NCBI RefSeq assembly: GCF_002921145.1 | Contig: NZ_PQVI01000003.1 | Span: 1 to 52,130, forward strand | Length of the DNA: 52,130 nt | DNA from: Avibacterium endocarditidis | GTDB lineage: Bacteria; Pseudomonadota; Gammaproteobacteria; Enterobacterales; Pasteurellaceae | Reading direction: 5' to 3' | Shown: positions 16,367 to 26,440 of the stretch, piece by piece | Layout of the letters: each line of letters starts with the position of its first letter | Numbering within the stretch: position 1 is the stretch's first letter | Translations under genes and position numbers: made by a program | The notes under the pieces: generated by a model | What the model was told of the DNA's origin: nothing | Databases searched by the model: none | The model's input: the letters and a program-made list of their open reading frames with translations, nothing else

Positions 16367-17875
16367 TTATAGGAGCTTATTCTTAATTTTGTCCGTTTCT
16401 TTCTCTGTTATATTACCTGTTTTATTTGCTCCTTTTTCCATAGCAGAAACTATATTACCTGCTTTTACTCCAGCCCATCCCATCATCCCCATCCATAAGG
16501 TTGGCAAAATCAGAAACAGTGTATTCACCACCGTTCCCATTACTGCATCATCAAACTCATTTTGAATGCCCATCCAGTTCCAAGAGGAATGAGTATCACT
16601 GAGATATAATGCCGAATACATCCAGGTATCTAACCACCTTGCCAGTTCCCACCAAAATGTGAGGAAAAATACCGAAAATTGCACAATAGTGATAGTGATT
16701 GCAGTAGAAATATTATAACCACTGACAACCATCAGAAGCGGAATCGCTAAATTAATAGCAAGTAGCATAATGCCCTGAAGCATCGGTAAGGCTTGCCGTA
16801 TGGTTTCAAAGGTGGGCGCTGCAAATAATCCTCCTAGTGAATGGGTTGCATAAGTCGATATTTTTCGTAGACTATCAAAATGTATGCCATTATCTCCATC
16901 CGCAATCTGCCCACCATAACCACCATACACGCGGCCACTTGATACTTGGATATTTTGAGGACTGACTACGCGTCTTAATACGGCTTCTTCATACGTCTGC
17001 GCATCAGTACTTACTGTTTTTAACCGCTCCCAAATACTTTGTTCAACTTGTTGTAATAATCGCGCACGTAACCCAACTGAGCTATCAGACCACCAGGTTT
17101 TACAAGAGGGATACCCACCATTTCCCGTATTAGGTAGACCAACATCTCGCTTCGCATCATACGGCCAATGCGTCCGAGGTAACTTAGAACGATACGTATC
17201 ATAAAGTCCTACGGTATTGAGCATAATCTTTGAACCAATCCAGTCTAAGTCTCTCGCTTGCGCTTCATCAAGTTCATATTGCAGACGTTTGATTTTAGAA
17301 CGTGCGGGAATAAAACACTGCTCAACAAAGTCAGTGACCTCCTGACGTAATACTGGACTAGTAATCTGAGTATGTTGAATATCGAAGCGAATTTGCCTTA
17401 AATCTGGCTTACAAGGGATCGCCGCAACCATCCCATGTGTTATTCCCTTACTCAAAGTATAAGTAAATGCCCACCATATTGGTAAGGTGGCTTCTTTACC
17501 ACTTAACTCTGAAGACAACTTTGCAAGCCCAGTATCTTGCGGTTTATAGACCGTATACCCACAGTTTTCCATCCGTTCGGTATTAAATTCTAATGTACTA
17601 TATGACACCGTAAAAACAGGCATACAGGTCAGTATCATGGTCAAAAAGCTCATATAAATGGCATTTTCTAACCAACTTGCCAGCAATTTGCCTTTATTTC
17701 CCTCATCGTCTCCTTGCTCTCTTACTTTCAGCGTTAAGCCTATAATGTGGAAAAGAATAGGCAGGGCAAACACCCCAGTCTGAGTCAGTAAATCCCAAAG
17801 GTTATTGTTAATGATCCAGCCAAGTAATGTAAGAAAGTATTCAAAATAATTATCAACGGTAAGTGAGATATTCAT
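16367..17875 (-). CDS. traG: TraG N-terminal-domain mating-pair protein
   Basis: This inner-membrane protein of 502 residues is of the TraG_N type. Hydrophobic segments occur near the N-terminus (ILFHIIGLTL, MSFLTMILTCMPVF) and C-terminus (GIMLLAINLAIPLLMVV, IVQFSVFFLTFWWELARW, VVNTLFLILPTLWMGMMGWAG), with a large periplasmic part between. Members act in mating-pair stabilisation and entry exclusion. It is the last gene of the minus-strand operon, 4 bp from its upstream neighbour. Confidence 0.85.
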   Translation of the reverse strand: MNISLTVDNYFEYFLTLLGWIINNNLWDLLTQTGVFALPILFHIIGLTLKVREQGDDEGNKGKLLASWLENAIYMSFLTMILTCMPVFTVSYSTLEFNTERMENCGYTVYKPQDTGLAKLSSELSGKEATLPIWWAFTYTLSKGITHGMVAAIPCKPDLRQIRFDIQHTQITSPVLRQEVTDFVEQCFIPARSKIKRLQYELDEAQARDLDWIGSKIMLNTVGLYDTYRSKLPRTHWPYDAKRDVGLPNTGNGGYPSCKTWWSDSSVGLRARLLQQVEQSIWERLKTVSTDAQTYEEAVLRRVVSPQNIQVSSGRVYGGYGGQIADGDNGIHFDSLRKISTYATHSLGGLFAAPTFETIRQALPMLQGIMLLAINLAIPLLMVVSGYNISTAITITIVQFSVFFLTFWWELARWLDTWMYSALYLSDTHSSWNWMGIQNEFDDAVMGTVVNTLFLILPTLWMGMMGWAGVKAGNIVSAMEKGANKTGNITEKETDKIKNKLL

Positions 17876-17879
17876 CGTA

Positions 17880-18182
17880 CTATACTCCTGTTCTGATAAG
17901 TTGCATCATATTGATACCCTCCATCACGACAACCCAAATCACACACGTAATCACTAACCGTTTAGTGTTATCTAATTTGTCTCGTAATTTGTATAAGAAA
18001 AATCCGACAACTGCATAAATAACAAATCGCAATAAGACGAATAACAACCAATATGATTTAAAAAGAGCAGGGAGTGCTAAATCAGCCCCATATTCTAAGG
18101 AAAAATGGGCAACCACAAACAATCCCACTATCAGGAAAAACACGATTGCAGCCAGTTTAGTCAGTGATTTCATTGTGCTCAT
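17880..18182 (-). CDS. Small T4SS-operon membrane protein
   Basis: The 100 residues hold three hydrophobic helices (LAAIVFFLIVGLFVVAHF, YWLLFVLLRFVIYAVVGFF, LVITCVIWVVVMEGIN). Its start lies inside the end of the upstream gene (26-bp overlap) and it ends 4 bp before traG, so it is translated as part of this operon. Its position between the VirB4-type ATPase and TraG is usual in GI-type systems. The function is unknown. Confidence 0.7.
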   Translation of the reverse strand: MSTMKSLTKLAAIVFFLIVGLFVVAHFSLEYGADLALPALFKSYWLLFVLLRFVIYAVVGFFLYKLRDKLDNTKRLVITCVIWVVVMEGINMMQLIRTGV

Positions 18183-18573
18183 CGTCGTGCTCCGTGTTAG
18201 CTTTTAAATGAATATTGGCTTGTAATTCTCGCTTTAATACCTTGGTTAACCAGTATGCATCGGTTGAATCAACAACACTAATATAACGTCGATAAGAATT
18301 ATCAGTGTGATTGTTCGGAAATTCTGTATAACCGGCCACAATAATTTGTAACCCAAATTGACCAAGATCACCCCAAATAGTCAGTTTAATGTATCCCATA
18401 TTTGTTACTCGATAAGGGAGCACATCTACTTTAGAAATATTTCCCGCATAGTGATGTACACATTCACACAGTGTATCAATCTGTTGCTGTACATCCGTTG
18501 AGAGTGTCTGTTTCAATGTACCCAAATCAATTGGCTGAGATGGGTTAATGTAAAATAGTGTGTGGCGTCTCAC
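18157..18573 (-). CDS. T4SS-operon protein of unknown function
   Basis: This 138-residue soluble protein begins MRRHTLFYINPSQPIDLG, has a beta-rich middle (GYIKLTIWGDLGQFGLQIIVAGY) and a charged tail. It overlaps the VirB4-type ATPase gene by 29 bp and the next membrane-protein gene by 26 bp. No family is named with confidence. Confidence 0.65.
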   Translation of the reverse strand: MRRHTLFYINPSQPIDLGTLKQTLSTDVQQQIDTLCECVHHYAGNISKVDVLPYRVTNMGYIKLTIWGDLGQFGLQIIVAGYTEFPNNHTDNSYRRYISVVDSTDAYWLTKVLKRELQANIHLKANTEHDDEHNEITD

Positions 18574-21424
18574 TGTCTATCCCCCTTGCTTTATCAATAT
18601 TTTCAGCAACCTTAATTGCAGCATCGAGCTCTGAAATACCATATTGCCGCATCAGTGCTGCGCGTTCCGCTTTTTCTTCAGGTTCTGTCATCGCCAACGC
18701 TAAATATAAACTCGGTGGCACAACACGGAATAAGGCCTCCATTTTTGAGGACAACAAGACGCCTTCCGTATATTTGCGGTTCTCTTTTCTTACTGAAATA
18801 ATTAAGTTAATTTGTTCATCGCTCAATTTTTTAAATCGAGACACTTGTTCTACCTCGTCTTTTTCAAGGCAAAGTAATTCCCAAAACTCAAGCATTGAAA
18901 GAAGCTTAGCCGCATCACCGGGGAAATCTTTTAAGTTTTGTGTTCCCATCCATAACCAAATACCTAGTTTACGCCACATTTTTCCAGCCTTGGTTAGAAA
19001 GCGAGCCAACATAGGATTGACGGTGATAATGTGCGACTCATCAGTGATGTTCACGATGGGACGTCCAGAAAACTGGTATTTTTCTCCCAATGAATTGATA
19101 TGATTAATTAAGGAAATATACGCAATAGCAAGCTGTGCTTCATACCCCTCGCGAGCAAGAGTGGCCAAATCCACTAACGTCACATCAGCATCGGGCCAAA
19201 TTACTCCTTCTCGGTTAAATAGTTCGGCCTCAAAACTGCCTTCTTGGCAAAACATCCCTATGGATTCTCCCATTTCATACGCGCGATTACGTCTTGCCTC
19301 AGGCAGAGACTCGTCTTGACTTAGCATAAAAAGGGCATCTCGAATATCTTGCGTCAGAGTTGTTCGATTTTCCGCATACGTTTTTTCTGCGGCCAAAATA
19401 ATCGCTCTACGTATCATCGCTTTATCCGCACGCGTCATTTTTTCATCTTCTCTGATTTCACCACCGGTTATCATCAAGCGTGCTGCGATTTCCATCTCCC
19501 CTAAAATATCACGCTGATCGTCTCCCTCCTCATCGCTAGATGCTTCCTCATTCTCTATTTCACTTAACGATGTATCATCAATATCACGCAATATTTCTTG
19601 CTGAGCTTCAGATAAAGACGGATCGGCAATAAGTTTATGACAATCTGCAAACAGCGGAAGTGAAATTCCCCCACCTGGTTTCAATGTTACGCGATTTACA
19701 CTCACCCCATAACGTTCAAGATATTCAGCCATTAACCCAAATGAGTTTCCCGCCTCAATCACAAACAATCTAGGGCGATGTATTGCCATCAATTGGGCAA
19801 TCTTACCGTTAAATGTGGCCGATTTACCTGCACCTGTTGGTCCAAGGATAAGGCAATGCGCAGCTTTGGAACGATCTTCTTTGTTTAATGCATCAAAATC
19901 GAGTGGTGCACCACCTCGATTAAAATACGTAATACCTGGATGACGTGTTCCTATGCTACGCCCAAAAACGGGCATTAAATTCGCAATATGTTGCACAAAG
20001 TTAAATTTGGTATAGAGGTTTTTACTGTCATCTGCGGGATTAAAACACATTGGCAACCAACGTAAATAGCTGTTAAGTGGCGCAACTTCAGCACCCTCTC
20101 GAATCGCAACTAACCCTGTCGATTGTAACGTGGTTCTGAGTTTTCGAGAGCGACGTTTAAGCTCATCCTTGTTCTGTGCCTTTAAATAAAAGGCAAGTGA
20201 AGAACGGTATAGCTTGTGTTTTTCTTTTAAAAATTCTTTAACACGCTCACAATCTTTACGCGCATAAATAGATTCCGTATTTTCACCTAAGGCATTATCA
20301 TAAATGCCTTGAATATGTAACTCTAATAAATCCTGTGGATAGACGACGACCGTCAAAGCCATCACAACCCCTTCGGGCAATAAATCAAATAACGTATTAA
20401 AGTTATCTCCGCGTTTCACTTCACCGGTCAAATGCCCGACTTCGGGTGCACGTCTAAGTGAGTCAACCATAATCACTTCGTGAGGCTGTTCATCAAATAG
20501 CCAATAATGCCCTTCGGTACGAGGTGGATTAACAAAGAGCGTTTCAGCAAAATCATTACTTAAATACAGATCATCTTTATTTTCCGTTTCTTTAATGGTG
20601 TAATGACAGGTCTTATAAAACTCTTCCGGATGATCATAAAGTTCTGGCGCGGGATTAAACCAACGTAGGAGCCACTGATGAATCGCATGACCATCTAAAC
20701 GTGTTACTCGCACTCCCGCACTTAACAAGGCATTGGTCACTGTTTCACAGGTTGCGTTTAGGTCTTCTAAGGCTAACCCAAGCTCTGTATTGGCATCCAC
20801 ATAACGGTAGATCACCATACGCGTACGTCGTTGCTGCCCTCGCCATTGTGTTCCTGTTACGGTTTTATCCTCAAACAATCCACCTGGTTTCGATATGTCA
20901 CGCAAATGTTTTGCCATAATATTGAGCCATTGTTCAGTAAATTCCGTCCCTTTGGCATTGGGTCTGACATACTCACGTAGCACTTGCTCATACTCAGCCG
21001 ACATTTCATCATCCTGACAATAGAACTGGACGACCCAAGGATGTTTATCCAACTCAACAAATGAATCTTGAATGGCATTACAAACTTGCGCTCTAACCAT
21101 GTTTAAATAATCGGATGATCGTCCTTCTGTTCCAATAACTGCCAATTCAAAGACGGCACCAAGAGAACGGCCATCTTCAAGCAATAAGGCTTTTTCATCA
21201 TCTAAGAACTCAACCCAAGGCAATTTATCAACAATAGAGGGTTGCGGTTTATACTGTTGCAAATGTTGTGCCGTCGTATATTTTCCTTGTCGTAACAAAA
21301 ATTGAGGCTTATTTGAGATGTTGTGAGAGATCTCGACTATCGCTTGAGTCTCTTCAACGCTATCCAATTGGGGCGCTATCTTCGCTTTTTTGTGCTTTGT
21401 GGTTTTAAACAGTTTTCCAAGCAT
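18545..21424 (-). CDS. traC: VirB4/TraC-type conjugative ATPase (TIGR03744)
   Basis: This is the assembly ATPase of the secretion channel, 959 residues. Walker A is LGPTGAGKSATFNG (about residue 530) and the Walker B-like NITDESHII lies near 791. The C-terminal part has the MGTQNLKDFP segment typical of VirB4/TraC proteins. An acidic insert (EIENEEASSDEEGDDQRD) lies around residue 625. Family members energise pilus assembly at the inner membrane. It is flanked by the lipoprotein gene (8 bp) and the 138-residue gene. Confidence 0.93.
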   Translation of the reverse strand: MLGKLFKTTKHKKAKIAPQLDSVEETQAIVEISHNISNKPQFLLRQGKYTTAQHLQQYKPQPSIVDKLPWVEFLDDEKALLLEDGRSLGAVFELAVIGTEGRSSDYLNMVRAQVCNAIQDSFVELDKHPWVVQFYCQDDEMSAEYEQVLREYVRPNAKGTEFTEQWLNIMAKHLRDISKPGGLFEDKTVTGTQWRGQQRRTRMVIYRYVDANTELGLALEDLNATCETVTNALLSAGVRVTRLDGHAIHQWLLRWFNPAPELYDHPEEFYKTCHYTIKETENKDDLYLSNDFAETLFVNPPRTEGHYWLFDEQPHEVIMVDSLRRAPEVGHLTGEVKRGDNFNTLFDLLPEGVVMALTVVVYPQDLLELHIQGIYDNALGENTESIYARKDCERVKEFLKEKHKLYRSSLAFYLKAQNKDELKRRSRKLRTTLQSTGLVAIREGAEVAPLNSYLRWLPMCFNPADDSKNLYTKFNFVQHIANLMPVFGRSIGTRHPGITYFNRGGAPLDFDALNKEDRSKAAHCLILGPTGAGKSATFNGKIAQLMAIHRPRLFVIEAGNSFGLMAEYLERYGVSVNRVTLKPGGGISLPLFADCHKLIADPSLSEAQQEILRDIDDTSLSEIENEEASSDEEGDDQRDILGEMEIAARLMITGGEIREDEKMTRADKAMIRRAIILAAEKTYAENRTTLTQDIRDALFMLSQDESLPEARRNRAYEMGESIGMFCQEGSFEAELFNREGVIWPDADVTLVDLATLAREGYEAQLAIAYISLINHINSLGEKYQFSGRPIVNITDESHIITVNPMLARFLTKAGKMWRKLGIWLWMGTQNLKDFPGDAAKLLSMLEFWELLCLEKDEVEQVSRFKKLSDEQINLIISVRKENRKYTEGVLLSSKMEALFRVVPPSLYLALAMTEPEEKAERAALMRQYGISELDAAIKVAENIDKARGIDSETPHTILH

Positions 21425-21432
21425 AGTTACCT

Positions 21433-21846
21433 CTAGTAATCTCGAGTACGCTCACCAGGCTGTGCATATTGCACGCGTCCATAAAACGGAAATACGGTGG
21501 TATAACCAGGGATAGGGACTGGCTCTGCGGTATTGGATAAATGAGGAAAAACAAACATCGCTAAATCAGGATTAGGTAAGCGAGGAAATAAGTTTTTGGC
21601 TTCATTTTCCGCGGTGCGGGTATAATGATCAAACTCAGCAGATTGTGCAGCAGGACTCTCAATGGGTCTGACAAATTGTAAGGCATTACGTGCTTCGATT
21701 AAGGCTGATTGCGAACCTCCGCCTTGTTTCCACACATCCAGCATCGTTTCCCCATCTGTAGGGAGGAGTTCTTTTTGTGATGTTGAGCAAGCAATTACCC
21801 CGAAAGTACAGGTTGAAAGCACAATTATTTTTTTCAGCATAGACAT
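21433..21846 (-). CDS. TIGR03751-family conjugal transfer lipoprotein
   Basis: The 137 residues carry a lipoprotein signal (TFGVIACS, lipobox Cys at residue 20) and the sequence RLPNPDLAMFVFPHLSN...PIPGYTTVFPFYGRVQYAQPGE, which matches TIGR03751. It is thought to be a VirB7-like outer-membrane core component. It lies between the VirB10-like gene and the ATPase gene, in the family order. Confidence 0.88.
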   Translation of the reverse strand: MSMLKKIIVLSTCTFGVIACSTSQKELLPTDGETMLDVWKQGGGSQSALIEARNALQFVRPIESPAAQSAEFDHYTRTAENEAKNLFPRLPNPDLAMFVFPHLSNTAEPVPIPGYTTVFPFYGRVQYAQPGERTRDY

Positions 21847-21860
21847 AATAGTATTCCTTC

Positions 21861-23267
21861 TTAATCCATTTGGCGTGAACCACCTATTGTGGTGTAATTC
21901 ACTTTTCGAGCCTGTCCGTCATAATCAATTTCAATTTGTTGATCAATATGTACCGCAATTTTTTGACCTGGTGGTACATAAACGGCATCAAACGTTTGAC
22001 CATAACGTTGTCTTAACCAATCAGAGGTTTCTTTAAGCCCTCCGCCTAATGCTTGACCTAAAATATATTTACCTTGATTGCCTGTTACTGCACCCACAAC
22101 TGAATTTCCCTCTGCGACCGTCGTCGTTTGTCCCATTGCTAATCCTTGTGCAGCTGCCTCTGCACCGGAAAGGAAAAACTGTGTCGTTAAATACTCCGGT
22201 GCATTGGTTTTACGCGTACCTGGAATACAAGGCACCCCTTCAGGGTTAGATAACCAACCAATCCCATTGTTATTATTTTGATTTTTTTTGCCCTGTCGAA
22301 GTCACAATGCGCCCATCACTGAATACAAAGGTCATACTTTCTACTTTTCCACGGACACAAGACAGCGTCCAATCGCCTGTCGCCGTTCCTGAAATGATTG
22401 CTCCTTCAACATCAGGTAACTCAATCCCATTAGCCGTTAAATTTTCTCGTCCAACTAATATTTTGAACGGATAAGGATCGGAAACACTGCCATTAAGTGG
22501 CACCCGCCCAAGCAATGCAGTCATAGAGACCGCGCCCATAAGCGTGGCGTTTCTTGGAATGGTATAAAAAGGAAAATTCACGCTTTTTTCTTTCTTTTTA
22601 TAACGACTTTCTTGGCCAATAAATTCATTTGTTGCTTTACCCAGATGGGTATCATCCAACATTTTAAACGGATTAGAAAAAGTGCTTGTTTTCTGACCTT
22701 TGAAATTATTATCAACCACATTACCTTTGCTATCACGATAGACTAAGTCATCAGGTGATACCCATGTCACTGCACCCTCCATATATTGCTCATCTGAGGC
22801 AATGCCTTTGCCAATTGGAATATCAGAAGTACTTGTAGTTGTATTGACCTGTTGTTGAACGTGTTGCGATAATTGTGAAAAAACGTTGCTCAAATTGAGT
22901 CATTAATTCATTTTGTTTTTTGATTTACAGCATCTTGAATTTGACGATTTACATTAGATAAATCTCCTCTTAACGTCTGATTTTCACGTTTGAGGCGCTC
23001 ATTTTCATCATTGGCTTTTTCAATATCTGAACGTACTTGTTTTAATGTCCCAACAAGTGTTTTTAGCGTATCATGTGGCGTATCACCTGCGATGATACCT
23101 AACTCTTGCTGCTCTTGCTTTGTCACGTCATAGATCACCCCTTCTGGTGTCGTGCTGATTGATTTTTCAGATTTTCCTCTTGAAAAAATGACAATCACAG
23201 TAGCGACTAATCCCAAAAAAATAACAAGAAGGAGTTTTAGCATGCCATTTGATTTATTGATATTCAT
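21861..23267 (-). pseudogene. TIGR03752 (VirB10/TraB-like) core protein, three frameshifts
   Basis: This is the channel scaffold protein that spans the envelope. The N-terminal part has one membrane helix (LKLLLVIFLGLVATVIVIF) and a coiled coil (KQVRSDIEKANDENERLKREN). The middle part carries AVSMTALLGRVPLNG and the last part QALGGGLKETSDWLRQRYGQTFDAVYVPPGQ, both VirB10-like. Frames change in homopolymers at 22916-22921, 22878-22883 and 22282-22289; each is solved by removing one base. The rebuilt protein has about 468 residues. Confidence 0.87.
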
Positions 23268-23278
23268 TCCTTACGCTC

Positions 23279-24139
23279 CTACTTCTTCAATGCTTTCTTT
23301 TTTACTGTCACAATTTTCTTATTAGAGGGCACAAAATGCACCTGCGGAATAAACGCATTGCTTGGATTACCTTCTGTCACAAGATAGACAACCGTTGTAT
23401 CTTCAGGCGATCCTGTTTCTCCTAGAAACGCATGTTGAAATGTGGCTGCGTAAAAATAACCTTGAAGATAGCGAGGATCTAAATCCACAGGATTTTTAGA
23501 GAGATTTTTTATACGCACAGCTGTCACGACATATTCACCTAATCCCCAACTTTCTAATGGCGTACTATGCACATATAAATTAGGTAACAATGTTGGTAGG
23601 GATTTTGGTAATTTTAGAGCGACACGACGCACACCAGGTAAAGGCTCGATGGTTCTTAATGGCGCATACAGAGATTGAGCAGCATAACGCGTTAACGCGG
23701 CCGGTATCGGTAATTGGCTTGTCAGTGACGTCATCGTCTCCTCATCTGAGACTGCTGTTTGGGGCAGATGTTTATTATTTGTTGCAACATCTTCATTAAA
23801 TAAAATCCGTACAGGCTCTAAACGCCCTTTATTGGCTCGGCTACGTAGATCAATCAAGATAATCTCACCAGATTCAATATCCCGTAATTGTAATCGACTT
23901 AGCTCAAACACATCATTTGATTTTAGGTAGACAGTTCCCCCTGTGCTTTGCACGCGTAACTTGTTCTCTATCTCAGCAGGAATACCGACAGCAACATTCT
24001 TATCAACAAAAATTATCCGCTCTTCATTCACATTGAGATCAATAGTTAAAGGTATGCGCTTCCAAGGCATTAATAATTCTGCTTGCGTTAATGTGGTCGC
24101 CAAAGAAAGCAATATGGTCAGTAATAATTTAATTTTCAT
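23279..24139 (-). CDS. TIGR03749 (TraK/VirB9-like) secretin-type protein
   Basis: This 286-residue periplasmic protein has a signal peptide (KLLLTILLSLATTLTQAE) followed by LMPWKRIPLTIDLNVNEERIIFVDKNVAVGIP, the TIGR03749 signature. The second half (VTAVRIKNLSKNPVDLDPRYLQGYFYAATFQH) resembles the TraK/VirB9 C-terminal beta domain. It builds the outer-membrane core with the VirB10-like protein encoded next. ATG 24139 is chosen because it gives the signal peptide. Confidence 0.88.
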   Translation of the reverse strand: MKIKLLLTILLSLATTLTQAELLMPWKRIPLTIDLNVNEERIIFVDKNVAVGIPAEIENKLRVQSTGGTVYLKSNDVFELSRLQLRDIESGEIILIDLRSRANKGRLEPVRILFNEDVATNNKHLPQTAVSDEETMTSLTSQLPIPAALTRYAAQSLYAPLRTIEPLPGVRRVALKLPKSLPTLLPNLYVHSTPLESWGLGEYVVTAVRIKNLSKNPVDLDPRYLQGYFYAATFQHAFLGETGSPEDTTVVYLVTEGNPSNAFIPQVHFVPSNKKIVTVKKKALKK

Positions 24140-24149
24140 AGACAATTCC

Positions 24150-24788
24150 CTATTTTTTCTCTGAGACTGGCTCAATTTCTAATCGTTGTGGTGTTGAACG
24201 ATAACAATTTAGTGCAAGTCCCCAAGGATTGGCTTCGGGATCGACATCATAACGCACCACATTTAGCGGATAACGCACTAGTACACGTTTAACGGGGTTA
24301 TCCAAATAATATTCATCGGTGCTTAAATCAAGTGTCACATCCCAGCTATCTTGGCTATTGACTTTTACACGCGAATTATCAAAACCACGTCCAGGTATTT
24401 CATATACCCCACGTACACGTGAGCGAAGTTCACCTAATAAATTTCTGTTTTCATAATCTTGTTCCAAGAATCGTTGACATTGCGGCGTTAAATAAGCTTG
24501 TAAAGAGTGAATATTACGTTTATAATCATACTCACCGTCTTTCGGCCAACGATTAAGTTGCTGGAAAATATAAAATGTAAATGCATAGACCGTTGAAGGA
24601 GGAATTTCCCACCAAGCTCGAACAGAGCCTGTCCGTAAATCTGGCGGGTTATGTACGATGATGTTTCTAGGAACGGTATAAAGACCATATCCTAACCCCG
24701 TCACCACCATTAATAAAACAACAATAATGATACGCAAACTCTGGATATGAAACCGTTGACTCGTTAACTCGTGTTTATATTTACTCAT
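24150..24788 (-). CDS. TIGR03746 (TraE/VirB8-like) protein
   Basis: This 212-residue inner-membrane protein has one N-terminal helix (LRIIIVVLLMVVTGLGYGLY), followed by a periplasmic domain with PPSTVYAFTFYIFQQLNRWP and PLNVVRYDVDPEANPWGLAL, as in TIGR03746. It is expected to act as an assembly factor of the channel, like VirB8. It lies between the TIGR03750 and TIGR03749 genes in the expected order. Confidence 0.88.
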   Translation of the reverse strand: MSKYKHELTSQRFHIQSLRIIIVVLLMVVTGLGYGLYTVPRNIIVHNPPDLRTGSVRAWWEIPPSTVYAFTFYIFQQLNRWPKDGEYDYKRNIHSLQAYLTPQCQRFLEQDYENRNLLGELRSRVRGVYEIPGRGFDNSRVKVNSQDSWDVTLDLSTDEYYLDNPVKRVLVRYPLNVVRYDVDPEANPWGLALNCYRSTPQRLEIEPVSEKK

Positions 24789-24864
24789 TATCTGTGATTA
24801 CCTTGTCCGTTTAATCGCCCAATCCTGTGCAGTAGTAATAAATTTTGAGGGAGAAAACTTGAGC

Positions 24865-25152
24865 TCAAAAAAATCTTTCAAGCCAGTTATCTGGTTTACC
24901 CCGTTTTAAGCGCGAAAGATAGACACCGCCAAAACGAATACTCAAAAATAAGGTGGGTACAATGGCTGTGGGTATCCAAACCCAATTACCTAAAAAGAGC
25001 ACTATCACAACCCCTATTACAAACCCAATACCGAAGCCCGATATTGCAACAATAACAAGCTCTGATATTGTCATACCTCGATAGACCACAGGTGGTTTAT
25101 TAAGTCTTTCAGGAATAAAGGTGATTGTTTCTGATGATAGATGCTCTTTCAT
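24865..25152 (-). CDS. TIGR03750-family (TraL-like) protein, C-terminus shifted
   Basis: This small inner-membrane protein has two adjacent helices (LVIVAISGFGIGFVIGVVIVLFL, WVWIPTAIVPTLFLSIRF) after an N-terminus TFIPERLNKPPVVYRGMT typical of TIGR03750/TraL. It ends at LERFF by a stop right after the run 24867-24873. With one T fewer it continues as FFELKFSPSKF to a stop at 24798, giving about 117 residues, which fits the family better. Confidence 0.83.
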   Translation of the reverse strand: MKEHLSSETITFIPERLNKPPVVYRGMTISELVIVAISGFGIGFVIGVVIVLFLGNWVWIPTAIVPTLFLSIRFGGVYLSRLKRGKPDNWLERFF

Positions 25153-25161
25153 ACCGACTTC

Positions 25162-25527
25162 CTAATTCAAAATATCGACAGCCTTAGTAATTAACCAGAT
25201 AATGACAACTAGAAGGATGACCCCAACGCCACAAATCATCCCAAACTCACCCCAGCTTTTTTTACCCGATCGAACTTCACCAAAGGTTTCAAGTGCGGCT
25301 GTGGCGACTTTTAAAAAAGCGATAGCACTAACGAGTAATCCACCAAAAACGATCCCATCATACGCATAGTTTTTAAGTGTTTCATAAAGCCCTGAGCCTT
25401 CACCTTTACTCGGTGCTTCCATTGTCGGTAACGCGGCAAAACTCATCTTAGTAGATGCCATAAATGCGCCTAATGAAACCAAGAGGTTAGTGGCCAGTTT
25501 TTTTATTTTTTGATATTGCTTTTTCAT
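25162..25527 (-). CDS. TIGR03745-family pilin-like membrane protein
   Basis: The 121 residues have a signal-like N-terminus ending in AFMASTKMSFA. The mature part (ALPTMEAPSKGEGSGLYETLKNYAYDG) and two hydrophobic helices around a short polar loop (EVRSGKKSWGEFG) follow. That matches TIGR03745, the VirB2-like major pilin candidate of GI-type systems. Confidence 0.85.
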   Translation of the reverse strand: MKKQYQKIKKLATNLLVSLGAFMASTKMSFAALPTMEAPSKGEGSGLYETLKNYAYDGIVFGGLLVSAIAFLKVATAALETFGEVRSGKKSWGEFGMICGVGVILLVVIIWLITKAVDILN

Positions 25528-25555
25528 TGTGTATTCCTTAATTAATGATTAAAAA

Positions 25556-25787
25556 TTAATGCAGTAAAAAATAACCCATCACTAAGCTAACCAGTGCAAT
25601 ACGCCCAATCATCCAACCTAATTATTTAAGGATAATTGTCCTTTTTTAGACCTTCATATGCACTTGATAAGATATAAGCCCAAACAAAGAAGAACACCGC
25701 AAAGATTATTGCCACAATAAAAATTCTGACCTCACCTGCACTGCTTCCCGCACCGATATCAAATGCTTTTATCAGTTCGTTGTTCAT
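25556..25787 (-). pseudogene. TIGR03758-family small membrane protein, frameshifted
   Basis: The intact start reads MNNELIKAFDIGAGSSAGE followed by a membrane helix (IFIVAIIFAVFFFVWAYILSSAYEGL). The frame then breaks at the T6 run 25642-25647. With single bases restored there and near 25621-25624 the protein continues as KKGQLSLNNLGWMIGRIALVS to a stop at 25556, about 77 residues with two helices, as in TIGR03758. The four overlapping bases with the next start suggest coupling. Confidence 0.75.
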
Positions 25788-26110
25788 TGTGATGCTCTTA
25801 TTTTGTTATAGTCACCAGAAAGTGTTTTAAGTTGCCTTGGATCTCGAGGTTGCGCACGATCGGTATTCAAATAATAATGAATACCCTCCTTGACTAACTC
25901 AATATCTTGGCGCGCTTTCAGATAATCAAAATAGAAACGAGCTTTAACCTGCACTTTTGATGACTGTCTAGCCTGTTGTTGTGCACGATAAAGCGCTTGT
26001 TTGGCAGATTCTAATTGTCTGAGTGCCTGATCTAGCTCAGCTTGTTCATTAGCAAAGCTGGGAACGGCAAATAGAGCTGGGAAAAGGAAAATGATTAGTG
26101 ATTTACGCAT
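25784..26110 (-). CDS. RAQPRD-family ICE protein (TIGR01690)
   Basis: This periplasmic protein of 108 residues carries a signal peptide (LIIFLFPALFAVPSFA), a coiled-coil region and the diagnostic RAQPRDPR motif near the C-terminus. It is conserved at this place in GI-type T4SS operons. The exact role is unknown. Confidence 0.9.
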   Translation of the reverse strand: MRKSLIIFLFPALFAVPSFANEQAELDQALRQLESAKQALYRAQQQARQSSKVQVKARFYFDYLKARQDIELVKEGIHYYLNTDRAQPRDPRQLKTLSGDYNKIRASQ

Positions 26111-26250
26111 TATGGTTCTCCTATCAATGAGTTACTGCAAAGGAAATAATGCAAAAATTACCTCTCAAATGTAATGATTAATTCTATTGAAATTTCAGAG
26201 AGTTTTTTAAGACGTGATATGAGAGAGCCCTATGAGAGAAAGGAATAAGC

Positions 26251-26367
26251 TTAATGCAAGATAAAGAAAATCATCTTGTGATTTTTATGATATGCCGTAA
26301 TTTCTAAAACGCAGAGAGTGAGAAAGATACCTGCAACCAAAACAGAAAAGTAAGAGAGTAATAGCAT
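26251..26367 (-). CDS. 38-residue single-helix membrane ORF
   Basis: The frame MLLLSYFSVLVAGIFLTLCV... has one hydrophobic helix, an AGGTGA ribosome-binding sequence a few bases upstream and a stop at 26251. It lies between the RAQPRD gene and the 175-residue membrane-protein gene. No family is recognised. Confidence 0.35.
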   Translation of the reverse strand: MLLLSYFSVLVAGIFLTLCVLEITAYHKNHKMIFFILH

Positions 26368-26440
26368 AAACGTCACCTAATAATACAAATTTACTTGCCT
26401 ATTAGGATAAACAATAAGGGTAAAAAATCGCTACATGAAA

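Noticed and set aside
18558-19103. 181-residue plus-strand open frame opposite the VirB4-type gene
   Set aside because: It is antisense to a strongly conserved ATPase domain and has Ser/Arg-rich shadow composition without start signals.
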